Shown: positions 9,184 through 18,323 of the stretch, one piece after another | Layout of the letters: each line of letters begins with the position of its first letter | Numbering within the stretch: position 1 is the first letter of the stretch | From: Dictyobacter formicarum | Lineage (GTDB): Bacteria > Chloroflexota > Ktedonobacteria > Ktedonobacterales > Ktedonobacteraceae | Assembly (NCBI RefSeq): GCF_016587435.1 | Contig: NZ_BNJJ01000028.1 | Coordinates: 42,824-106,823, forward strand | DNA: 64,000 nt | Direction: 5' to 3' | Translations under genes and position numbers: made by a program | Notes under the pieces: model-generated | Databases searched by the model: none | The model's input: only the letters and a program-made list of their open reading frames with translations | Told to the model about the DNA's origin: nothing

Positions 9184-10573
9184 AGAATCGCCGCTCCATT
9201 ATATCCACTAAGAAAGCTGTCGATAGTCTTGGAAGCCGTCTCAGCCGCCTGGCGAGGATCAGCGCCGTTCAACATACAAGATTGGATAGCGTCAGAAATA
9301 GCTTTGTAGACCTGCGCCGGGTAGCGCGGCTCGCCACGTGCCCCTGGGAAGACATCATCCTTAAAGACTTTCATCGGTCCGCTAGAAAAGGCTCCATTCT
9401 GAGTCGCCAGATCCATGACCGATTTGCGTGGAGCAACATCGGATTTCACTTTACTAATCCAATCTACGCCGCGCTGGATGGAATCCGTTTTCGTTGAGGC
9501 TAGTGCCCAGGCGCAAAACTTCGCGGCTTCCTGCGGATTTTTTCCCTTCGCATTCACGACAAAGGCCCAGCCGCCAGCGACCGTCGTGTAGGTGCCCCCC
9601 GCAGGTATGGGAAGTTTGAACACGCCATACTTGAAGTGTGGAGCATTCGCCTTCAAGTCAGCAATTCCCCAGATGCCTACGTTTTGGATCGCGCAGTATC
9701 CGGCCGCAAGGTTCCCCACCAGATCACCTCCACCTGTACCCAGCGTTGTACGAGGCGAGATACCCTGTTTGACAGCATCTTGCCACAATTTGAGCGCCTG
9801 GATCGTCCCCGGCGAATTGAAACTGCTTTTCTTCGTTGCCAGGTCGACCGCATCTGCTTTGCCTTGCCACATGAAGGGATACCAGGTGAAATTCTGATAG
9901 TAACCTGGAGCAGTCTCAAACAAGATGCCGTAGCGTTTGTTTGTTTTCAGTTTCGCGCCCACTTCGAGAAGCTGATCCCAGGTCTTCGGTATATCGCTTT
10001 CCGAAAGCCCGGCTTTTTCAAAAGCATCAATACTGTAATAGAAGGCCATTGGCTCAACTTCCATGGGAATACCATAGATTTTACCATTGACCATGCGCGT
10101 CCCCATCACTCCTGCAACGAGATCCGACTGTGCGTCGCTGGCGATATAGGGTGTGAGGTCATAGAGTACTCCGCCATTATAATAGCGCAAAAAGTCGCCG
10201 GGACTGATGAGGAAAATATCTGGCCCTGACCCGGAGGCAAAGGCGGTCTGAAGTTTCGATCCACCAACATAATCTGTCGTCGGAATGTATTGTAACTTGA
10301 TCTGTGTCCTGTTCTGCTTGTTCCACGCGCTTGTCGCATCAACAAACCACTGACTCTGCGCCTTGACCTGTCCTCCAGGTCCATAGAAATTCCAGAATGA
10401 TAGAGGTTCAGAAGACGCCTGCCCCCCGCACTTCCGCCACAACTGGTCAGCACGCTTGCGATGCTTCCTGCTCCCAGGGTGGCAATGCTGGCAGCCCTGC
10501 TGCCTTTCAAGAAATCTCGCCGCGAAAAATTGTTGTTTTTCAACTTTGAAAAGAGAGATACATCCGTATCCAT
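9180..10573 (-). pseudogene. Extracellular sugar-binding lipoprotein, frameshifted
   Basis: Family 1 solute-binding protein of the adjacent importer. Translation from 10573 (AGGAG 6-10 bases upstream) gives a twin-arginine/lipoprotein signal, FSRRDFLKG...SVLTSCGG. The mature domain (SFWNFYGPGGQ to the C terminus at 9180) continues only in a different frame. The switch falls at a run of six C (plus strand 10422-10427); one base added or removed there joins the two parts into a normal protein of about 460 residues. Both permeases are intact, so the break may be a sequencing error, slippage-corrected, or a recent mutation. Confidence 0.85.
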
Positions 10574-10632
10574 GCGTTCTCCTTTGTGGTAGTGGTGTCT
10601 TCCAACAAGAGAAGACAAATTACGAGTCCAGT

Positions 10633-10663
10633 CCGTATAACGAGCAATTTGCTCGTTATACGG
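10633..10663. promoter_or_regulatory. 14-bp perfect palindrome upstream of the sugar-binding protein gene
   Basis: CCGTATAACGAGCA (10633-10646) and its exact complement (10650-10663) flank ATT. It lies 60 bases before the ATG of the binding-protein gene and 46 bases after the end of the hydrolase gene. It has no U-run, so either an operator or a processing/terminator hairpin between the two genes is possible. Confidence 0.55.
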
Positions 10664-10708
10664 AATGCTGGATGTCTAAATGAGAAGAGGACCTTCTCCC
10701 CTTACTTA

Positions 10709-12982
10709 TTAATAGGCTCCGGAGAGAGCAGTGGTTTGCCAATAATTGTCGATGTTTTGCCAGCCGGTGATGGGCGGACCTTGATAGAGCCAGATCGACC
10801 CATCGTTATGCAATTGGTAGAGGTCCCCATTGCCATCGGCGGCAATGGCAACGGCCGCTGGATTGTTATCCACCTCCAACCAGTTCGTCATGGGTGTGCT
10901 CTGGTACTTCCAGATCGATCCATCACTATGCAGCACATACAGGTTCCCCACGTTATCAGCAGCAAAGGCAATGTTGCCACTCCAGTTATCCAGTTCCTGC
11001 CAGCCGGTCATGGGTGTGCCCTGGTAGAGCCAGAGTGTGCCATCATTATGCAGTTGATACAGGTTGCCCTTGCCATCAGCTCCAATATCGATGGTCGCCG
11101 GATTGTTATCAAGCTGCTGCCAGCTATAGGGCGTGCCCTGGTACTTGTAGATCGATCCATCACTATGCAAGAGATACAGTCCTCCCAGGCCATCAGTGGC
11201 CAGCTCAACGTTGCCGGACCATTTATCCAGTTCCTGCCAGCCGGTCATCGGAGGGCCCTGATAGAGCCAGACCGTTCCATCGTTATGTAATTGGTAGAGC
11301 TGACCTTTCCCATCGACGGCAATCGCCGTGGTAGCCGGGTTGTTATCGAGCCGTTGCCAGCCACAGAAACAGTTTCCGCTCATGGGAGGGCCTACGTACT
11401 TCCAGATCTCCCCGTCGCTATGTAACTGGTACAGCCCACCATTCCCATCAGCCGTAATGGCGACGGTTAGCGGGTTGTTATCAAGCTGCTGCCAGCTTGA
11501 AGGGGAACCATTATAGAGCCAGATCGACCCATCGGTATGCAACTGGTATCGATCTGTACCGAACTGACTAAAACCGGGCATATGATGAGTGGAACTCCCA
11601 GCACGGTTATAGAGAGTTGCGTCAAACTGATCGGTGTCAATGTTAATGGTCACGCCGTTATACGTTTCATTGTGACCCCCTTCGTATTGCTTAATGCGCT
11701 GATGATGTGACCAGTCCTGCGAAGGAATAGCTGAGTCGCTGGTGGTTGCAGCGCCATCCCACCTGGCAAAATAGATCGTATCAGGCTCTTGTATGCTCCC
11801 AGCATAGCTGATCAGATCACTGATGCCGGAGCTTACGCTACTATAGACACCGGAAAGGTAGTTTCTGGCATGCAACTCTTGTGTCCAGGCACTTAAGAAG
11901 GTCATGACTGTCTGGCTGCACGAACCGCCCCTGCTATAATTTTCCATATCGAATGTAATCAATGTACCAGTGGGCAGGCTAAACCCCCTCGCCAGGTTCA
12001 CCGCATCGTCAGCCGCCTGACTTCCCTGCGCAGCGGCTTGATTGGGATCAATGGTGGCAAAGCTAGTACAAGGCGCTTGCAACCCAACGTAGAGCGGCAT
12101 CAGGTTCCAGCCGTTGCTTGTCACTGTATCCACCCAGGAACTGGAGAGGTTCCCATCGCCACAAGCGCGGTTAGCTCCCCCAATATAAATGCCAATTGCT
12201 CGATAAGGAGAACTCAACCAGGCCGACATGGCTCCTGTCGAGGGAGCAGCACAGGTGTCAAACCCCTGGCCCTGATACACACCTGAGTACTCATTGGGTG
12301 GGTTAACAACGTGCGGCTGCACGTGAGACCCTTTTTGCGTGGTCGTTGTCGACGTACTGGTGGACGGCACTGGCGTGCTGCTGCTCTGCGCGGAAACCTG
12401 CAATGTGCCTAAAATCTGCCGGGCCTGGTTGGGAGCTTGTTTATACGATACGTGTATCACCACGCCAGCGTTGGCAAGGACGACGATGAAGGTGTGGTTG
12501 AGGCGAGTGGACGGGTTGACTTTCGCCGGCACGTCAGCCACAGTTGTTGCAAGGGTTGCCGAGCTGATCGTGGCCGGGTTAGCCGTGGCCAGAGGCTCAA
12601 TCTGGAGCGCCTCGCCCTTGCCAATAGCATGAGCAGGACAAAGAGCGTCTGGCCCCTGCTGCCCCAAATACATGGCGTGAACGTTGAAAAGCACGCAGCG
12701 TTTATGCTGAACGTTGAGATCATACACTGGCCAGGAGGCAGGGACAGCGAGACTGACGCTGCCATAGTGTACCGTTTGCCAGCCTCCAGGTGTTGGTTGC
12801 GGTGGGATAGGGAACTCAGACGAGGAAGACGGCTGGGAAGCCGCCATCGCTGACGCAGATATACTAAGATAGCTCAGCGTAAGGCATATGAGGAGAAATA
12901 CCCTAAAAAGTCGAAAAGAAGGAGCGGATCGAAGCTTTTGTACAGCGTTACTGGACAGAAGCCTTGCAAAAATCTCATCCAT
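10709..12982 (-). CDS. Secreted DUF1906 (glycoside-hydrolase-like) protein with C-terminal beta-propeller
   Basis: 757 residues. Residues about 22-48 form a membrane/signal segment. A beta domain and a Ser/Thr linker (to about 230) follow, then a DUF1906/Rv2525c-like TIM-barrel domain (GFDTCAAPS, IGIYIGGANRACG, ITFDMENYS), a family thought to act on cell-wall glycans. From about residue 470, about seven repeats of roughly 40 residues with the pattern LYQLHNDGSIWLYQG and WQELDN form a tectonin-like propeller, probably sugar-binding. AAGGATG lies 6 bases before the ATG. It sits just upstream of the sugar importer on the same strand, which suggests polymer breakdown coupled to uptake. Confidence 0.82.
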   Translation of the reverse strand: MDEIFARLLSSNAVQKLRSAPSFRLFRVFLLICLTLSYLSISASAMAASQPSSSSEFPIPPQPTPGGWQTVHYGSVSLAVPASWPVYDLNVQHKRCVLFNVHAMYLGQQGPDALCPAHAIGKGEALQIEPLATANPATISSATLATTVADVPAKVNPSTRLNHTFIVVLANAGVVIHVSYKQAPNQARQILGTLQVSAQSSSTPVPSTSTSTTTTQKGSHVQPHVVNPPNEYSGVYQGQGFDTCAAPSTGAMSAWLSSPYRAIGIYIGGANRACGDGNLSSSWVDTVTSNGWNLMPLYVGLQAPCTSFATIDPNQAAAQGSQAADDAVNLARGFSLPTGTLITFDMENYSRGGSCSQTVMTFLSAWTQELHARNYLSGVYSSVSSGISDLISYAGSIQEPDTIYFARWDGAATTSDSAIPSQDWSHHQRIKQYEGGHNETYNGVTINIDTDQFDATLYNRAGSSTHHMPGFSQFGTDRYQLHTDGSIWLYNGSPSSWQQLDNNPLTVAITADGNGGLYQLHSDGEIWKYVGPPMSGNCFCGWQRLDNNPATTAIAVDGKGQLYQLHNDGTVWLYQGPPMTGWQELDKWSGNVELATDGLGGLYLLHSDGSIYKYQGTPYSWQQLDNNPATIDIGADGKGNLYQLHNDGTLWLYQGTPMTGWQELDNWSGNIAFAADNVGNLYVLHSDGSIWKYQSTPMTNWLEVDNNPAAVAIAADGNGDLYQLHNDGSIWLYQGPPITGWQNIDNYWQTTALSGAY

Positions 12983-13110
12983 GAGTTACATCCTTTTATC
13001 GTCCAATAATAAAACTATCTGCTAAAGCAGCATGCCGAATGCTCCAATGACGCGCAGGTAATTGCCTCCTTGATGTTCACATAAATTCATACAATAATCT
13101 GCATTCTGCC

Positions 13111-13260
13111 TCAGCCCCCTCCGTAGACCGTGGCAGTAACAATAGATGCGTTTCGTGAAGACATGGTCGCAACACGTGCTGCATGGGCACGTATGAAGAG
13201 GATGCCTACCATGACGACGAGCATGGCAGTACAGAAGATACCCGTAAGACATTTAATCAA
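13111..13260 (-). CDS. Small single-span membrane protein (49 aa, TTG start)
   Basis: Reading from a TTG at 13260 with GGGAGG 6 bases upstream gives 49 residues: a start MIKCLTGIF, a hydrophobic stretch to about residue 23 (AMLVVMVGILFI), then a polar tail ending VYGGG. The hydrophobic segment plus site make it more credible than the overlapping longer Cys-rich frame. It lies directly after the operator cluster and 128 bases before the hydrolase gene on the same strand. Family not recognised; it may be a leader peptide. Confidence 0.4.
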   Translation of the reverse strand: MIKCLTGIFCTAMLVVMVGILFIRAHAARVATMSSRNASIVTATVYGGG

Positions 13261-13278
13261 TGAAAGCCTCCCTGCTTA

Positions 13279-13344
13279 TTGAAAACATTCTCAACATTTA
13301 CCGAAAACATTTTACACAGCTCTATGTGAAAACGTTTTCACATA
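13279..13344 (-). promoter_or_regulatory. Row of three LacI-type operators
   Basis: A perfect palindrome, TGTGAAAACGTTTTCACA, is centred at 13333/13334 and extends to 22 bp (13323-13344). Two weaker copies with the same GAAAACRTTYT core lie at about 13281-13292 and 13303-13314. The central CG flanked by A- and T-tracts is typical of LacI/GalR family operators. The location upstream of the minus-strand sugar genes suggests sugar-responsive repression of the whole 13260-7383 unit. Confidence 0.65.
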
Positions 13345-13668
13345 AAATATCGTAAAAATAGTACCCGATCATTATTGGATTTGTCAATAGATGTATGAAG
13401 CTAATTTCTTCATGATAATTCGCTTTTTTTCTCTGTTGAGCGGGATGTACATCTCTATTTATCCCGCGAAGAGGTGTATGGATGCCAGGATATCATGAAA
13501 AGGATTTCTTATGTTTTTGCAGTCGGCGAACGGTTTGTCATAGCGCTTGATTTTTGAGAGGGTATTGGTTACGCTTGATGCTAAGTACCAAGCTCGTTAA
13601 ATGCCCTATGGTCGTCCATATAGTGAGTGAAACTTTGTCGCTGAAATTTCCACAGAGATGAAGGAACC
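13345..13668. other. Intergenic between divergent genes
   Basis: No gene is seen. A GCGGGAT / ATCCCGC hairpin lies at 13440-13467. The region should contain the promoter of the acyl-CoA synthetase gene starting at 13669. Confidence 0.4.
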
Positions 13669-14603
13669 ATGACAATGTCGCATGAGAACTCTAATGCCGT
13701 ATCTACACGGTCTTCTATTCCACGCCTGAGCTATACTAGTGCTACCAGTGACACCCCCCTGCTCGGTTTGCCGATTGGCGATATGTTTGATCAAACAGTC
13801 GCGCTCTATCCCGATAATCCAGCTTTGATTGTTCGTCAGCAGCAGATCCGATTGACCTATCGCGAGTTGCAGGCGCAAGTCAATCAGTGTGCTCGAGCAT
13901 TATTGCAGCTGGGTCTGACAAAGGGACAGCGTCTGGGCATTTGGTCTCCCAATCGTGCTGAGTGGTGTATAGCGCAGTTCGCTACCAGCAAGATCGGCGT
14001 TATCCTGGTCAACATCAATCCTTCGTATCGCCTCAACGAACTGGAGTATGTCCTCAAGCAGTCCGGTTGTCGGGCTTTGATCCTGGCTCCCGAATTTAAA
14101 AGTTCTCACTATATCGAGATGGTACAGATGCTGGCCCCTGAGCTCAGCACGTGCGAGCCCGGCCAGTTGCAGGCAGCGAAATTGCCCGCTCTGACCACCG
14201 TCATCCATATGGGCACACATGAAGTCGCGGGCATGTATCGCTGGTCCGACATGATGGCCCTGGGACATGAGGTTGACGCCGTGCAGTTGGCAAGCGTGCA
14301 GCGGCAGCAAGAATTCGATGATGCAATTAACATTCAATATACCAGCGGCACCACTGGTTTTCCCAAGGGAGCGACCCTCAGTCATCATAACATCCTCAAC
14401 AACGGCTATTTCGTCGCCCGGCTGCAAAACATCACCAACCAGGACAAAATGTGCATCCCGGTCCCGCTGTATCACTGCTTCGGCATGGTCATGGGCAACC
14501 TTGGGTGTATTACCCATGGAGCGGCCATGGTCTATCCCTCCGAAGGCTTTGAGCCGCTCGCGGTTTTACAGACGGTCCAGGAGGAACGCTGCACCTCCTT
14601 ATA
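13669..14603 (+). pseudogene. Acyl-CoA synthetase (AMP-binding), 5' fragment interrupted by an IS
   Basis: First about 312 codons of a FadD-like fatty-acid/acyl-CoA ligase. The ATP-binding signature is YTSGTTGFPKGATLSH near residue 225, with upstream motifs LTYRELQ and GIWSPNRAEW. It has a good AAGGA site before the ATG. The reading frame is cut at 14603 by an insertion sequence, after which the frame ends within the IS at 14637. The gene resumes at 16818 on the other side. The enzyme must be inactive: the adenylation domain is split and the C-terminal lid is missing. Confidence 0.92.
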
Positions 14604-16817
14604 CCCACGAGTTGCGCAACGAGCTAAGCCCAAGTAGCGCTCACCCCGAAAAATGTGCCTCCCTACGAAAGGAAATGGAAAAAACAACTCGCCTTTCCGT
14701 AAGGAGGACTCATGACCAGTATCGCGTATTCTTCGATCAACATCCAGTCCTGTGCTCAATCGGCTCCAGCGCAGCCCTGTTGGTTCGGCGAACTCACCGT
14801 GATCGTGCATCACATGCAGCGTCACGGCGTGCTTGCCGCCATTGAAGAGCAGGTGCGCTTTGCGCGTCGGCGTTTCGGCCACTACGACGTGATTGATTTT
14901 GTCGCCGTGCTCTTTGGCTACGCCATCAGCGGTGAGCGCACCCTCGAAGCCTTTTACGAACAGATGACTCCCTGGGCCAGCCCCTTCATGGCGCTCTTCG
15001 GGCGCGATCGCCTGCCTGCTCGTTCGACCCTGAGTCGCTTTCTCGCCTCCCTCGACCAGGCTCCCGTTGAAGCTTTGCGCACCCAGTTCCTCGCTGATCT
15101 GCTGGCTCGCCCTCTGACCAGCGAAGAACTGCCAGGTGGGTTGTGGGACCGGCAAGGGGACCATCTGCTGGTCTTTGATGTGGATGGCACCCGAGAGGCG
15201 GCTCGCCAACGAGCCTTGCCGCAGACGGCGGATCGGCCCGCCCCAGTCCGACGACTCCAGCAGCTCTGTGCACCAGGCTACACGGGACGCAAGCGGGGGG
15301 AAGTGGTCCGCAGCCGAACGACCATCCTGCAAGCCCATACCCATCACTGGTTGGCCAGCTTTGGCAACCCGGGCAATGGCCAGTACCGTCTCGAGTTGCG
15401 TCGGGCGCTGACGGCCATCGAGACCTATGCTCAGGCGATCCATCTGCCTCCTTCACGCCTGCTCGTGCGCCTTGACGGTCAATATGGCACCAGAGCGGTC
15501 CTCACTGATCTGGGAGAGATGCGCTACGTCACACGTGGCAAAGACTATCACCTCCTGGATCAAGCCGAGATCCAGGCACGCCTTTGCCTGCCCCCCGATC
15601 AGCCGTTCACGCTGCCAGAAAGCGGGATGGTGCGCACGCTCTACGATTGCCCAAATCTGCCCCTGGACGGCGGCGGGAAGCGCTACCGGATCATTGTGGC
15701 CACCCACCCGGCAGGCACCACGAAAAGTCGGATTGGCATCACCCGTGATGGCGTGGTCTACGAGCTCTTCTTCACCAATCTGGCACCGACAGCTTTCACG
15801 GCGGCAGATGTCATGGCGCTCTATCTGCATCGTGGTTCCTTTGAGCCAGCCCTGTGGGATGAAGATCTCGAGCAGGACCCTGATCGTTGGTGTAGCCATG
15901 CCCCCTGGGGGCAAGAAGCCTGGCAAATCATCAGTCAATGGATCTGGAATCTGCGTCTGGAACTGGGTCAGCAGTTGCTTGCCGAGCCGGTCCGCACCAC
16001 GGAGTTTGCGCCAGCCCACCAGGAGCAGGCGCCTGGTTCTGCTTCCGGCTATGCTCCCGCCACCGCCGCCTCGTCCTGGAAAGCGGGTCGTTTCTCAGGC
16101 AAGGACTTTGCGCGCCAGCCCGATGGGACCTTACGTTGTCCTGCGGGAGCGTCACTGGTGCTGCAAGAACGGCGCCCGGAGGCCAATGGGAGTCTGCGCC
16201 TGGTCTATGGAGCCAGTATTCGCAATTGTCGTCCCTGCCCGTTGCGAGAGCAGTGTCAGTGGGAGGGACATGCCACCGCGAAGCCGCGCCAGGTGAGTCT
16301 CCTGTTGCATCCCCGGGCGATCGGCGAAGAGCCGCTGCTGTGGCGGGATTGGAGTCGCAGGCGCTCGCGTCGAGCCTGCATCCAGTTGGTCCGTTATCAA
16401 CGCCTGGATGTGGCGGTTCATCCTGCGCTTGTGCCTCCCTGCGACGCATCGTCGGGTGTGCTTTCTCGCGCCCAACGGGCGCATATGCGGCTGACCTTTC
16501 ACGAACGGCGGGCTCGCAATGAACGGACCCCAACTGCGGCACTGGTAAGGATCACGCTCTTCGGCATTCCCGAGGCCTTTGCTGCGTTTCTCGGTCTTGA
16601 GAGCATGTAACGTTCGATCTCTGTCACCACGATGCTGTGCGTTCTCGGCGGAACGGCCAAGCATTCCGTGTGGAATTCCTGTGGCCTTTTTTCCTGGTTT
16701 CCCCGCTTTCACACTTCTTTTCGGTCATTTTTCTGCCAGGAAGCGTCATCTCCTCTCGGCTTTTATCTCATCTACGAGTGATAAACTCTTCTACAGGCTC
16801 ATTGCGCAACTCGTGGG
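14604..16817 (+). mobile_element. Complete insertion sequence, 2214 bp, with 5-bp target duplication
   Basis: Termini CCCACGAGTTGCGCAA (from 14604) and its exact complement (to 16817) are 16-bp perfect inverted repeats, extending imperfectly to about 21 bp. TTATA flanks both sides (14599-14603 and 16818-16822). Removing the element plus one TTATA restores the acyl-CoA synthetase reading frame (S-L-Y-G-V-P). One transposase gene fills most of it. The family was not identified with certainty; a DDE transposase of the IS4/IS1380-like superfamily is likely. Confidence 0.93.
14712..16610 (+). CDS. DDE-type transposase of the IS at 14604-16817
   Basis: 632 residues with start ATG at 14712 and AAGGAGG just upstream. 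Likely catalytic acidic residues lie in VFDVDGT (about residue 155) and RLDGQYG (about 253), with a late Y-x2-R-x3-E-like stretch, YLHRGSFEPALWDED, near 376. The N-terminal region resembles helical DNA-binding domains (ARSTLSRFLASL). A Cys-rich stretch near 510 (RNCRPCPLREQC) looks like a zinc knuckle, and the C terminus ends LFGIPEAFAAFLGLESM. The intact frame and perfect ends suggest a recent, possibly active insertion. Confidence 0.88.
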   Translation: MTSIAYSSINIQSCAQSAPAQPCWFGELTVIVHHMQRHGVLAAIEEQVRFARRRFGHYDVIDFVAVLFGYAISGERTLEAFYEQMTPWASPFMALFGRDRLPARSTLSRFLASLDQAPVEALRTQFLADLLARPLTSEELPGGLWDRQGDHLLVFDVDGTREAARQRALPQTADRPAPVRRLQQLCAPGYTGRKRGEVVRSRTTILQAHTHHWLASFGNPGNGQYRLELRRALTAIETYAQAIHLPPSRLLVRLDGQYGTRAVLTDLGEMRYVTRGKDYHLLDQAEIQARLCLPPDQPFTLPESGMVRTLYDCPNLPLDGGGKRYRIIVATHPAGTTKSRIGITRDGVVYELFFTNLAPTAFTAADVMALYLHRGSFEPALWDEDLEQDPDRWCSHAPWGQEAWQIISQWIWNLRLELGQQLLAEPVRTTEFAPAHQEQAPGSASGYAPATAASSWKAGRFSGKDFARQPDGTLRCPAGASLVLQERRPEANGSLRLVYGASIRNCRPCPLREQCQWEGHATAKPRQVSLLLHPRAIGEEPLLWRDWSRRRSRRACIQLVRYQRLDVAVHPALVPPCDASSGVLSRAQRAHMRLTFHERRARNERTPTAALVRITLFGIPEAFAAFLGLESM

Positions 16818-16997
16818 TTATATGGCGTGCCGACCATGTTCATCGCCGAGTTGAACCATCCTGATTTCTCGCAGTTTAACCTGACCAGTCTGCGCACCGG
16901 GGTCATGGCCGGTTCTCCTTGCCCCATTGAAGTCATGCGCCGCGTGATAGCGCAGATGCACATGGATGAAGTCGAGATCTGTTATGGCATGACCGAA
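16818..16997 (+). pseudogene. Acyl-CoA synthetase, internal fragment after the IS
   Basis: Continuation of the gene split at 14603. The frame reads [20 protein letters not shown] up to GMTET, the conserved AMP-binding motif normally followed by SPV. After GMTET the sequence switches abruptly to the repeated segment starting at 16995, giving a false end, so the C-terminal about 200 residues of the enzyme are gone. Confidence 0.88.
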
Positions 16998-17752
16998 ACC
17001 AACGCTGCGAAATCACTGCTCAAACCCCTCCAGGATATCTACGAGATGCTCCCCAATCTGAAGATGCTCCTCAACTAATTCAAGGTGTACCGAGGCTGGC
17101 GCGGAAGGTTTACTATCGCTCATTTCAAATACGAATTCGTTGATTAGCAATATCTAATTTGGCATAGTATGCGTTGCGAGTAAGATATGCGCATACTTTT
17201 CTTATTTTTGGAGCAGCAACATGGCTAATATGGAGTTTAGTGAGAGTCAACGCGCCGCTTTTAATCATTTAATCGTCGAAGCCATGGCTGAGCGTGGTTG
17301 AAAGCAAAAGAATCTGGCAGAAGCTGCTGATGTCAATGAATCCCTGATCGGCATGTTTATTCACTCTATTTCTGAGCGAGTCTCTATCTCGACATTTGTT
17401 CCTCTCGTGCTGGCGCTGGACATCCCTCTGATGAAGGCCGCCCGCGTGCTCGGCTTAGATCGCCAGATCCGGCAGAATATCGAGAACGGACAGCAAAATC
17501 TGTACCCGAACTACCTGACTGAAATCGCTGCTCTCTCCCTAGATGACGGTGAAAAGCTGAGTGAGCTAGATCAACTGCTAAGGGATGTGCCTGCGGATAG
17601 ACGTGAGCTCTGTAAGAACGCTATTTATGCTTTGGTAGAAAGCTTCAAAAAATGAAGCGCATCTGGATGCATGGAATAGCAAATAACGATGAGGCGGAAA
17701 AATAATGGTTTCCCAGACAGAAGACATTAAATATTTATCCCATTTCTTAATG
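16995..17752 (+). repeat. Repeated segment, copy 1
   Basis: Begins GAAACCAACGCTGCGAAATC and is nearly identical to the segments at 34982 and 36600. It contains a short reading frame ending [16 protein letters not shown], then a promoter region and a helix-turn-helix gene carrying a stop codon. The start of a second small gene is cut off at about 17752, where similarity to copy 3 ends. The left edge falls within the acyl-CoA synthetase gene. Confidence 0.85.
17221..17655 (+). pseudogene. HTH regulator, copy 1, with internal stop
   Basis: Nearly identical to the intact 144-residue protein at 36825-37259. Codon 27, Trp (TGG) in copy 3, is TGA here (17299-17301), directly before the helix-turn-helix (KQKNLAEAADVNESLIGMF). 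Most remaining differences are synonymous, so the gene was under selection until recently. A start at 17353 would give only the C-terminal part. Confidence 0.85.
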
Positions 17753-17985
17753 GAACAGGGCTCATTCAGGATGATCAGTAAGGCATGTCGGGAGCAGGGG
17801 TGAAATTCTTGTTTGTTGTTCTGGATGGGTGGGGAGATAGATATTATAGCGAGCTCTGGGATTTCCTTACCAGGTTTATGTCAGTATACTTGTATAGAAG
17901 GCATGGCTCTGATCGTTCTCTGAATACAAGTCATCCTACGTCTGTGAACGTCTCGCTTAGAACGTAGGATGACTCATGCATCATA
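17753..17985. other. Unassigned stretch with gene relic and hairpin
   Basis: Reading frames here (for example 17785-17967, with VLDGWGDRYYSELWDF) look like a fragment of a real protein broken by a TGA, but the family was not recognised. A 12-bp perfect inverted repeat, GTCATCCTACGT / ACGTAGGATGAC, lies at 17930-17973 and may terminate transcription from either side. Confidence 0.35.
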
Positions 17986-18183
17986 TTACAAGCCGATGCC
18001 GCCAGCTACATCGGCCTGACCGATGACTTCGTGTACTTCTTCCATCTGCTTACGTACTTTGACCAATACGCGTACTTCTTCCGGTGTGAGTTGCTTGAGT
18101 GCTTCACGCTCGGCATCGGAGACGCGATCAAAAGAAAGTCCGGCATCTTCCAGGGCTTTGATTGGATCAAATTGGGCAGTCAT
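17986..18183 (-). CDS. Candidate RiPP precursor peptide (65 aa)
   Basis: Short acidic, helical peptide: start MTAQFDPIKALEDAGLSF, middle LTPEEVRVLVKVRKQM, end GQADVAGGIGL. The leader-like pattern (D-x-L/I-KAL-x-x-AGL, then LTxEEVxxL) resembles small proteins annotated near radical SAM peptide clusters ('aroma-sacti' type), and the Gly-rich end could be a core. AAAGGAG lies 8 bases before the ATG. It is the first gene of its own unit, with a plausible promoter at 18287-18316, and faces the same way as the MBL-fold hydrolase upstream. Its being a substrate of the radical SAM enzymes is inference from context. Confidence 0.6.
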   Translation of the reverse strand: MTAQFDPIKALEDAGLSFDRVSDAEREALKQLTPEEVRVLVKVRKQMEEVHEVIGQADVAGGIGL

Positions 18184-18286
18184 TGCTCATTCTCCTTTTC
18201 ATTGTTGATGCTGTAAATAGATGATTCGCGTTACAATGAAGGTTGCTTATCCCGTCATCCTGACGAAATATCGTCCTTCTAAGAGA

Positions 18287-18316
18287 AGTGTACTGGAACA
18301 ACTTGCGTAAAGACAA
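18287..18316 (-). promoter_or_regulatory. Possible promoter of the candidate precursor gene
   Basis: On the minus strand TTGTCT (18316-18311) and TACACT (18292-18287) are separated by 18 bases, about 105 bases before the ATG at 18183. It is a modest match to the sigma-70 consensus. Confidence 0.35.
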
Positions 18317-18323
18317 TAAAATA

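Noticed and set aside
10633..10663. Palindrome as an intrinsic terminator of the hydrolase gene
   Set aside because: Not fully excluded, but it has no T-run on either strand and lies close before the next gene, so it was listed as regulatory instead.
13022..13252. 76-residue Cys-rich minus-strand frame starting MSYGYLLYCHARR
   Set aside because: It overlaps the TTG-started membrane peptide frame, which has a better-spaced site and a typical hydrophobic span; the Cys content is a by-product of the other frame.
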